64,000 nt of DNA from Siphonobacter sp. SORGH_AS_0500. Lineage in GTDB: Bacteria > Bacteroidota > Bacteroidia > Cytophagales > Spirosomataceae. The notes under the pieces are model-generated. The model was given only the letters and a program-made list of their open reading frames with translations. It was not told where the DNA came from and did no database searches. Below, one piece after another: positions 54,733 to 62,451 of this stretch. The position numbers were made by a program, and so were the translations under genes. The first letter of the stretch is position 1. Every line of letters starts with the position of its first letter. Where the stretch lies: contig NZ_NHPP01000005.1 in assembly GCF_002838835.1 (NCBI RefSeq), forward strand, positions 1-64,000, written 5' to 3'.

Positions 54733-57159
54733 TTAACGGCCTCCCCCGTCATCATTACTGATTTTTCGGCCCTGTTTTCCAGAGGTGGTCATCTTGCCAA
54801 ACCGCCACTCGAAAGCTAAACGAGCCGAACGGTTCACATAAAACGAGCGGGTAGTTGACTCAAATGTGGGGGAGAACTGCTGATAGGTTTGTCGCATTCC
54901 CCGGTTGAAAGGGTTATTGACCCCCAGTGTAAGGCTGGCTTTTTTCGCCCAGAATTCCCGCTTCAGGGCAAAACCATACCAGTAATACCCAGTACCCCGG
55001 CCCTGTAAATTGATCCAACCAGTGCCTACGTTCGCATTGGTCTGAAAAGTGATATTATGCGGAAATTTGTAGGTGCTGTTGACACTGAAATTGCTTATAC
55101 CTCCCGAATTGCCCTGCTGAAGAGCCGGACTGTAGATATCAATGTATCGAAAATCAACGCTACCGTTTAAAGTCCAGTTTTTCCTTGCCTGTCCCGATAC
55201 GTTGATGTTCAATCCCAGCGATTTGCGTTGACCCATGTTTTGGGGCTTGCTTATGGCTACGCCAGTAGCATCCACGGTTCGAAAATATTCAATGGCATTA
55301 TTTGTCGTTCGGGCGTATAAAGCAGTATTAACGGATAATCCGGCTTTGGTAGACATGCTATGCCCCACTTCCAGAGCATGATTGAGTTCAGGCTTCAGGT
55401 AAGGATTACCCGTTTCCAGATTTTGCGGATCGCTGGCGTTTACCCAGGGATTCAAATACCAAAGCATGGGTCGTTGAATACGTTGGGTGTAACTGGTTTT
55501 AAAGGTCTGCGTACCTACCTTCTTTGCAATAGTAAGACTGGGAATCAGATTATTATACGCATTCGCTAAATGCGTTTGCGTACTTTGGAAATCACCATCA
55601 ATGACGGTGCGTTCCAATCGCGTGCCCAAGTTGAAGCTAAATTTGGACTTGGTTTCAGCCCGCAAAGCCACATACGCCGAATAGACGTTTTGCAGATAAA
55701 CAAAGTCGTTGGATTGCGTCGGGTCAGGGATCAGCGGAGATTGACCATCCACGGATTGTTCGACATTGAACTCACTGCCAATATCCCGGCGAATGGCTTT
55801 CAAGCCCAATTCTAATTTCAGGCGAGTGGTATCCCGGCTGGTTCGCCATTGGAAGGGATGCGTATAATCTGCCTGTAAAGTGAATTCTTTGTTTCTACTG
55901 TAATTCATACTTTTCTGCCGAAAAATAAGCTGATTCTCAAAGTTATAGCGATCAGTGTCGTAGAAATAGTTATCGGGCATTCGACTGAATTGCGTCAGAA
56001 AAGAAAATTCCTGTTCGGGTTTGCGAAATGTTTTTGTGTATCCTAAATCAAATTGGCTATTCCCGTACGGATTTCGAAAACGGGTTTCATTGCGAAACGT
56101 CTGTAGGGGGGTATGATTCGCATCAGATAATTGATTAACTACTACACTGTTTTTAGGATACGAACCACCCCAGGCATTGATTGAAAAATTAATATGATTG
56201 GTTGAATCAGGATCATAATCCAGACTCATTTCAGTATAACCACCCGTTCCGACGTTATCAGCCTTGCTTTTCTGATTTAAATAGCGGGACGGATTTCCAT
56301 CCACCAGCGTCGTCCGAATTAGTTCTGATTCACGAATATTCCGAAACTGGTTACCATTGGCCGTTAAAGCAAACCCAAGTTTATTCGTCTTTAAGGCTAG
56401 TTTCGTGTTTATACTGCGGTTTAGCGTACCCTGAGACGCCATGACCGAACCGTTAAAGCCCTTCAGTGCTTTCTTGGTAATGATATTAATGACTCCCGCC
56501 GACCCTTCTGCATCGTATTTCGCTCCCGGACTGGTGATTATTTCAACCGAGCGAATGTTATCCGCAGGCATTTGGCGGAGGGCATCGGCCAGATTCCGGG
56601 CCATCAGAGCCGAAGGTTTTCCATTGATCAGTACCCGAATGTTACTATTTCCCCGCATCTGAACCGTTCCATCCAAATCTACACTTAAACCCGGCACTTT
56701 TCGAAGCATATCCGCCGCCGAGCCGCCCACGTTAGAAATGTCTTTTTCAGCATTATAAACCAATCGGTCTCCTTTTTCTTCAAACAGAGCCTTTTGAGCC
56801 GAAACAGTTACTTCGCTCAGCGTTCGGTTTTCCGAAATTACTGCTAACGTTCCCAGCTCAAGCTTAGGTTGATGGCTACTTAATACCACTTCCAGACTCC
56901 GCTTCAGGTAACCGACGGAGGATACGGTAAGCGTATACTTTCCCAAGGGCAGTGACTGGATCAGGAAAATTCCTTCACTATCCGTGGTAGCTCCCGTGAT
57001 TAAAGTGGTTCCCTGATAAAGAGCGGCGTTAGCAAAGGGAATTTTCTGGCGGGTCGTAGAATCTACCAGCGAACCCGTCAGGCTGCCGGGATGCGTGGAT
57101 TGGGCCAAAGTATTTCCAGCCCATAAAGCCAATATGGCCATGGAAAGTAAAAATCTCAT
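54733..57159 (-). CDS. TonB-dependent outer membrane receptor, OMP_b-brl type
   Basis: The 808-residue protein has a signal peptide (LSMAILALWAGNTLAQ), a carboxypeptidase-like domain (LTGSLVDSTTRQKIPFANAAL), a plug with NVGGSAADMLRKVPGLSVDL, RVLINGKPSALMARNLADAL and EIITSPGAKYDAEGSAGVINI, and a C-terminal barrel of the OMP_b-brl_3 kind. Such proteins are abundant in Bacteroidota; many have unknown ligands, and some take part in peptide or siderophore uptake. The tail after the barrel is short and basic (MTTSGKQGRKISNDDGGGR), unlike most barrels, which end in an aromatic residue. It is a single-gene unit. Confidence 0.82.
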   Translation of the reverse strand: MRFLLSMAILALWAGNTLAQSTHPGSLTGSLVDSTTRQKIPFANAALYQGTTLITGATTDSEGIFLIQSLPLGKYTLTVSSVGYLKRSLEVVLSSHQPKLELGTLAVISENRTLSEVTVSAQKALFEEKGDRLVYNAEKDISNVGGSAADMLRKVPGLSVDLDGTVQMRGNSNIRVLINGKPSALMARNLADALRQMPADNIRSVEIITSPGAKYDAEGSAGVINIITKKALKGFNGSVMASQGTLNRSINTKLALKTNKLGFALTANGNQFRNIRESELIRTTLVDGNPSRYLNQKSKADNVGTGGYTEMSLDYDPDSTNHINFSINAWGGSYPKNSVVVNQLSDANHTPLQTFRNETRFRNPYGNSQFDLGYTKTFRKPEQEFSFLTQFSRMPDNYFYDTDRYNFENQLIFRQKSMNYSRNKEFTLQADYTHPFQWRTSRDTTRLKLELGLKAIRRDIGSEFNVEQSVDGQSPLIPDPTQSNDFVYLQNVYSAYVALRAETKSKFSFNLGTRLERTVIDGDFQSTQTHLANAYNNLIPSLTIAKKVGTQTFKTSYTQRIQRPMLWYLNPWVNASDPQNLETGNPYLKPELNHALEVGHSMSTKAGLSVNTALYARTTNNAIEYFRTVDATGVAISKPQNMGQRKSLGLNINVSGQARKNWTLNGSVDFRYIDIYSPALQQGNSGGISNFSVNSTYKFPHNITFQTNANVGTGWINLQGRGTGYYWYGFALKREFWAKKASLTLGVNNPFNRGMRQTYQQFSPTFESTTRSFYVNRSARLAFEWRFGKMTTSGKQGRKISNDDGGGR

Positions 57160-57337
57160 CGTAGGAAAATGTTTGAAGGTTCTATCCGCAAAAGCTCGCG
57201 GACTGAAAGGACATTAGGCTTAGAGTCTCGTTGTTTTTACCAAAGAGTAAGGAAAAATGAAAATGTTGCAAGCGGAGGATAAAGTATACAAAAAATAAGT
57301 TGTCGGCTTTTACTCAGGGAAGATGACTCTACGTTAG

Positions 57338-57471
57338 TCCGCGTTTTCAACGCGGATTTTTGGGGAAAGCGTTTGTAACCGTACGAGTCCCCGGATTTCA
57401 TCCGGGGCTATTCATATTCAACCCCTCCGGGGTTGTTTCCGCAGTCACTCGGCTAGAGCCGAGCGACTGCG
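57338..57471. repeat. Cluster of four adjacent hairpins
   Basis: Four stems lie in order: 57338-57356 (TCCGCGTT/AACGCGGA, perfect), 57389-57407 (CCCCGGAT/ATCCGGGG, perfect), 57419-57435 (CAACCCC/GGGGTTG, perfect) and 57440-57471 (CGCAGTCACTCGGCT/AGCCGAGCGACTGCG, one mismatch). The first is shared with 36799-36835 and the last is the REP-like family also seen near 19.3, 20.3 and 21.4-21.5 kb. Confidence 0.75.
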
Positions 57472-57537
57472 AGGGACCTCAAATTCTCTCACTTCATTCG
57501 AGAGGACAGGTGAAGAAATAAGCCTGCTACTTACTGG

Positions 57538-57583
57538 TGCGAAATTCTATCTCGTTCCTACCCTAATGCAGGTTCCTCCTGCC
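57538..57583 (+). repeat. 47-base dispersed repeat, copy 2
   Basis: This copy of 40505-40551 (41 of 47 positions, one gap) again ends in CAGGTTCCTCCTGCC. Both copies lie in large gaps between unrelated genes. Confidence 0.55.
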
Positions 57584-57805
57584 GTTATCCCTCAAGCCTA
57601 GCATCCATATTTCGATTCATATCAAGGTCTTCAATTACACATTTTAGACCGCGTTTTAAGACTTATGAATCGATATACCTATCTATTTAGCAGAACTAAC
57701 TACTAATTGTAGCCGCCCTATCAATTTTGACCCCTATTTGAAGCGAAAAAGACACCCTCTTGCGAGCGACTTCCTACCTATTATTGTATAAAATTATCAG
57801 TAAGC

Positions 57806-57916
57806 ATGAAGTCCAACTACCCAACCCAACGTACCAGTCGTTTTCAACAGTGGCTTATCATCGGCTTAGCCGCTTTAATTGTCAGTCTAAGTCTGTTTGT
57901 AATTTATACCTTTTGA
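57806..57916 (+). CDS. Small single-pass membrane protein, 36 residues
   Basis: The frame starts MKSNYPTQRTSRFQQW with a basic, soluble end and continues with a strong hydrophobic helix (LIIGLAALIVSLSLFVIYTF) before the stop. The positive-inside layout and clean end match real small membrane proteins. There is no obvious Shine-Dalgarno sequence, as is usual here. No family is recognised. It lies between the receptor at 54.7-57.2 kb and the hybrid sensor gene, about 135 bases from the stop of the latter. Confidence 0.45.
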   Translation: MKSNYPTQRTSRFQQWLIIGLAALIVSLSLFVIYTF

Positions 57917-58051
57917 GGACTTACCTAAGTTAGTTCCCCCTTTACTGGCCATCCCAAACGAAGGACCTTCCGAAGTATTGGGATATGATTTCATAAAAAG
58001 GAAGTCATTAGCCCTTTAACCCCGTTAGAGACAAGTGTAACTCATTTAGAA

Positions 58052-61000
58052 TCAGAGCTCCGACAAATCATCCACTACTTCCGTCGTTCGAAATTGTCTG
58101 GCGTATTCTGAAGGAGGAACATTATAGAGCTTCTGGAACATCTTCCTGAAGTATTTTACATCCTCAATTCCTACCTGATACGCCACATCAGACACGCGGA
58201 TGTTCGTGCTGGCTAGTAACTGAGCGGCTCGCTTCATTCGTATATCGCGAATGAATTCGACCACGGTTTGTCCGGTAATGCTTTTGAGTCGGCGATAAAA
58301 GACCGACTGACTCATACCCATTTCCTGAACCAGTATTTGCACGTTAAAGTCTGGTTCCTGGAGCTGGCTTTCAACAATCTGCATTGCTTTTTCCAGGAAT
58401 TGCTTGTCGGCATCAGGAATCACTACTTCACCCGGTTCCAGCAAAATCTGACGGTGATAATACTCCCGCAGCTTCATTCGGTTTTGTAGCAAACCCGTAA
58501 CCTTGGCGACCAGAACTTTCGGATGGAAAGGCTTGGAGACGTAATCGTCCGCTCCCGTTTCGAGTCCTTCCAGTTCATACAAAGCCGCCGCCCGGGCCGT
58601 AAGTAATACGACTGGAATGTGAGCAGTTTTGGGGTGCTGCTTTACTTTCCGGCATAACTCCAACCCATCGCTTCCAGGCATCATAATATCACTGACAATC
58701 AAGTCGGGCAAATATGTTAAAGCCTGAGTCCAACCTTCCAGCCCATCTTTGGCAGTTATTACTTCAAAATCATCAACGAATAATTGCTGTAAATACGTCC
58801 GCAGTTCCTCGTTATCCTCCACAATTAATAATCGCAGAGAGTTAGGCAATCGGCTGGGTGGTAAAAGGGGTTCTGCCAGGGTTTCCAGATTTTCGGGGGT
58901 TATGGACGTATCGATTACGGGCTCTGCCGTACGTAAATCGCCTTCCTGTAAATGAGCCGGACCAAAAGGCAGACGAACGGTAAAGGTGGTTCCGTTGCCG
59001 GGCGAGCTGACAACGCTAATTTCTCCCTGATGCCGCTCAACCCACTGCTTCACCAGCGAAAGACCAATCCCGGAACCCATCACTCGTAAGGTTTCCGTGT
59101 GTGAAGCCTGGTAATAAGGATCAAAAATATGCTCCAGTTCCGCTTCCTGCATCCCCGTGCCCCAGTCACGCACCCGAATCTCCAGGTAATGATTCGTGAG
59201 ATGACCTTTGGTAAACACGCCGTTCTGGTGATAATCTCCAACCACCTCCAGGTAAAAACGCACCTTCCCTTTAGATGGCGTATATTTAAAGGCGTTAGAA
59301 AGCAGATTGGTCAGGATGATTTCCAGTTTGTCACGATCAAAGTAAAGCGGAATGGCTTCCTGCGGACTTATCAACTCATAATCCAATTCTTTCTCTTCGG
59401 CTTTTAACTTGAAGATGAGGAATAACTCGGTTACAAAACTGGTAATGTTCTCCTTACTCGCTTTCAGGCTCAAATGGCCGGATTCCACTTTTCTAAAGTC
59501 GAGTAACTGATTGACCAAATCCAGCAGCTTACGGGTCTGACCGTGCATGAGCACTACCTTTTCCTTAAGGCCCGGCCATTGATTTCTACTGGATAACAGT
59601 TCTTCTATAGGCCCCAGAATCAAGGTCAAGGGCGTTCTCAATTCGTGCGAAACGTTCGTAAAAAACCGCAGTTTCAAATCCGTTAATTCCTTCTCTTTTT
59701 CGTTCTGGAATTTTTCAAAAGCCAGCTTATTTTTCAGATCCTGCTGAGCCGTAGCAATACCTCGATACACGAATAACGCACCACTGATTACCAATGCATA
59801 GATTACGTAGGCCCACCAGCTTTTCCACCAGGGCGGCAAAACGGTGATGGGTAAGCTCAGCGAATTCGTAGACCAGACATCATCGCCATTCGTCGCCCGA
59901 ACGCGGAAAATATAGTCTCCGGCCGGTAAATTGGAAAAACTGGCCGTCCGCTGTCCGGCAGGTAATTCCACCCAATCCTTCGTGTATCCTTCCAGTTGGT
60001 AAGCGTATCGCTGTTTTTTAGGATTGGCGTAATTCAATCCAACGAAGGTTAAGGAAAAATCGTTTTCCGAAGCATCTAGCTCCATTTTCGGCGAGTCGGC
60101 GAAGGATTGACTAATCAAAACCCGCCCATTCAGGGTATCGCCAGCAGTAACTGACTGATTGTGAATTCTAAGATCCGTGATCTGAACCAGTGGTGGATAC
60201 GGATTCGGGCGAATGTCGGCGGGTTTGAAATACGTAATTCCATTGATTCCACCCATGTAGAGCGTCCCATCATTTGAGCGAAAAGCCGCTCCAACTTTAA
60301 AGGAATTACTCTGTAAACCATCCGTCACATCATAATGTAAGAGCTGGTTCTTCTGTGGATTAAATTCGTATAAACCCGCTCCTCCAATCCAAAGGTTACC
60401 CGACTCATCCATCAACATACTCTCTACGTCCTTTTCTGGAACTCGTCTGTCGTATCGCTCAATGGTTTCGTTCTTTACTGAAATCCGATGCAAGCCCCCG
60501 CCAATGGTTCCTACCCAGATATTCCCCTGCCGGTCTTTTACTAAAGGCCAGGCGTAATTAGTTTTCAGGCTGTGAATATTTTCTGGCTGGTGCCCAAACT
60601 CTTTCAATACTTGCAATTTACTGCCCGTGATTTTCAGTTTCAATACGCCGCGATCTCGGGTGCTGGCCCAAAGAACGTCTTGCGAAGGATCGTATAATAA
60701 AGAAGTAAACTGCCGGGTTGGCATCGTTTTATTCTGCGACGAAAAGGCCTGTAGAAAGGTGCCGTCTTCGGCGTAAGCCAGAATTCCTGCGTTGAATGTG
60801 GCTATCCAAATAATCCCGTGACGGTCCTGCGTGATGTTTTCAATACTGACAGAATTCCAGCCGGAACTCAGCGGCATAGCAGGCAGAGAAAACAGGTCGC
60901 CCGTACCCGTCAATCGCATCAGACCCCGGTAACGGGTTCCAATCCAGAGCGTTCCTTTTCGATCCTGATAAAAGGCGGACACGTCTACACCATTATCCTG

Positions 61001-62275
61001 ACCAAAAGTCGGACGATTCAGGTAGTCACGATAGGTTTTAGTTTTCAGGTCATAACTCGCAAAACCGTTGCGGGTTCCCATCCAGAGCCGCTGGGCTTTT
61101 TCGTCTTTATAAACGGCGTTGATATAGTTATGAGCCGGGGTTGTTGATCCTAACATTTGCCGACGAAGTAGCCCAAAGGCTTTCGATTGAAGCTTCAGCA
61201 AATTCAAACCGCCCGCCGAGGTTGCCAGCCAGACATTATGGAAACGGTCTTCCATCATGTTATGCACCCGAACCGAGTTAATACTATGAGGATCATTGTC
61301 ATGGGGAAGAAAAATATGCACCTGCTTTTCATCCACCGGAACGCCCGCAAGCGTACCGGCATTCACTAGCAAAAGCCCATAACTCGTGCCAATCCAAAGT
61401 CGGTGAGCGGAATCCAGATACAGGCTTTCAATTTCTGCAAAACTCCGTTTTAAAGCTTCAGGCTGGATATTTATCCCATTCGACAGAGATTTTGAATCGA
61501 CCCAAAAGACCTGGCCTCCACTGCCAATCCATAAATCACCGCGACGGTCGAGATGTAAGGCCCGGATGTTAGTATCTTTAAGGACCTTCACCTGAGTGGC
61601 CATCGTAGAAGTGCCGGGACGATTCAGTACCCATAACCCATGATCCATCGTACCAATCCATAACTGCCCCCGTTGATCTAGGCTGAGTCGGGTAATGGTA
61701 GGTTCTGATAAGCCGGGTAAATCGATTTTCCGGATATATTGAATGGCTCCTGTGGGAGTAAACTGAATACAGAAAAGCCCTAGCTGATGCGTAGCAATCC
61801 ACATGCGATTGGAAGCATCGGAGGCCATGGCATTGATATTGACCCGAGCCAGTTGCTGCACAAGTAGAGGGTGCGACTGAGCACCGGGCCGTTCCCTGAT
61901 GCTGAAAAAGCGGTCATAATCGGCATTATACCAATAGAGGCCCGCCCGCTCAACACCGGTCCAGAGATGACCTTTCTGGTCGATGTGTAAGGTGCGGATG
62001 CGGTTGACTGCGGTTCCCGTCTGATCATTGAGGGGTAATTCGTATTTCTTCAGCTCATGCCCATCGTAACGATCCAGTCCTTTGTTTGTTCCGATCCAGA
62101 TGAAACCTAAGGGGTCCTGCGTTACGCACATAGCATCGCTGTGAGAGAGGCCCTCATTCACGGTAATGTGCTCAAATCGAAACTGCCCCGTCTCAGACTG
62201 AGCTGAGCTCAGGATAGGAAAAAGGGCTAGGCCCCAGAAGAAAAAGACGTATTTGTAAATGCCCTGCATACCCAT
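58052..62275 (-). CDS. Hybrid two-component system sensor-regulator (HTCS)
   Basis: The 1,407-residue protein has a signal peptide (FFFWGLALFPILSSAQ) and a periplasmic double propeller of Reg_prop repeats (GFIWIGTNKGLDRYDG and about a dozen similar units). A Y_Y_Y domain, a membrane helix near 818 (WWAYVIYALVISGALFVYRG), a HisKA domain with phospho-His in FFTNVSHELRTPLT near 876 and an HATPase follow (RDWGTGM, GSGIGLSLVKQW). A receiver with Asp in LIVSDIMMPGSDGL near 1195 and an AraC DNA-binding domain (about 1308-1400) complete it. Such proteins bind oligosaccharides and activate polysaccharide-use genes. The divergent GH43 gene is the likely target. Confidence 0.95.
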   Translation of the reverse strand: MGMQGIYKYVFFFWGLALFPILSSAQSETGQFRFEHITVNEGLSHSDAMCVTQDPLGFIWIGTNKGLDRYDGHELKKYELPLNDQTGTAVNRIRTLHIDQKGHLWTGVERAGLYWYNADYDRFFSIRERPGAQSHPLLVQQLARVNINAMASDASNRMWIATHQLGLFCIQFTPTGAIQYIRKIDLPGLSEPTITRLSLDQRGQLWIGTMDHGLWVLNRPGTSTMATQVKVLKDTNIRALHLDRRGDLWIGSGGQVFWVDSKSLSNGINIQPEALKRSFAEIESLYLDSAHRLWIGTSYGLLLVNAGTLAGVPVDEKQVHIFLPHDNDPHSINSVRVHNMMEDRFHNVWLATSAGGLNLLKLQSKAFGLLRRQMLGSTTPAHNYINAVYKDEKAQRLWMGTRNGFASYDLKTKTYRDYLNRPTFGQDNGVDVSAFYQDRKGTLWIGTRYRGLMRLTGTGDLFSLPAMPLSSGWNSVSIENITQDRHGIIWIATFNAGILAYAEDGTFLQAFSSQNKTMPTRQFTSLLYDPSQDVLWASTRDRGVLKLKITGSKLQVLKEFGHQPENIHSLKTNYAWPLVKDRQGNIWVGTIGGGLHRISVKNETIERYDRRVPEKDVESMLMDESGNLWIGGAGLYEFNPQKNQLLHYDVTDGLQSNSFKVGAAFRSNDGTLYMGGINGITYFKPADIRPNPYPPLVQITDLRIHNQSVTAGDTLNGRVLISQSFADSPKMELDASENDFSLTFVGLNYANPKKQRYAYQLEGYTKDWVELPAGQRTASFSNLPAGDYIFRVRATNGDDVWSTNSLSLPITVLPPWWKSWWAYVIYALVISGALFVYRGIATAQQDLKNKLAFEKFQNEKEKELTDLKLRFFTNVSHELRTPLTLILGPIEELLSSRNQWPGLKEKVVLMHGQTRKLLDLVNQLLDFRKVESGHLSLKASKENITSFVTELFLIFKLKAEEKELDYELISPQEAIPLYFDRDKLEIILTNLLSNAFKYTPSKGKVRFYLEVVGDYHQNGVFTKGHLTNHYLEIRVRDWGTGMQEAELEHIFDPYYQASHTETLRVMGSGIGLSLVKQWVERHQGEISVVSSPGNGTTFTVRLPFGPAHLQEGDLRTAEPVIDTSITPENLETLAEPLLPPSRLPNSLRLLIVEDNEELRTYLQQLFVDDFEVITAKDGLEGWTQALTYLPDLIVSDIMMPGSDGLELCRKVKQHPKTAHIPVVLLTARAAALYELEGLETGADDYVSKPFHPKVLVAKVTGLLQNRMKLREYYHRQILLEPGEVVIPDADKQFLEKAMQIVESQLQEPDFNVQILVQEMGMSQSVFYRRLKSITGQTVVEFIRDIRMKRAAQLLASTNIRVSDVAYQVGIEDVKYFRKMFQKLYNVPPSEYARQFRTTEVVDDLSEL

Positions 62276-62451
62276 TAACTAAAATGCACCTCTGTTTTGA
62301 CGAATTCTAGCCTGTCTTCCCATTAAAACTGAATGTATTTTTGCCTACTAATAAATCACTTAGTGAATAAGATTTTACGCAACGAGGGTATTATAAGTTG
62401 ACCTAATTCTTTTTCATTTACAAGTAACCATTCACATATTTCCCTAAATCT
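62276..62451. promoter_or_regulatory. Divergent promoter region between HTCS and GH43 gene
   Basis: The 176-base gap contains the palindrome TCACTTAGTGA at 62356-62366, the only exact inverted repeat of note. It could be part of the regulator's target, but no second copy is visible. Confidence 0.3.

Larger units (their letters stand above)
57160..57805. other. Intergenic stretch with hairpin cluster and repeats
   Basis: This gap contains four adjacent hairpins (57338-57471) and a dispersed repeat (57538-57583), both listed separately. No gene longer than about 30 codons with coding character is visible before the small frame at 57806. Confidence 0.6.
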
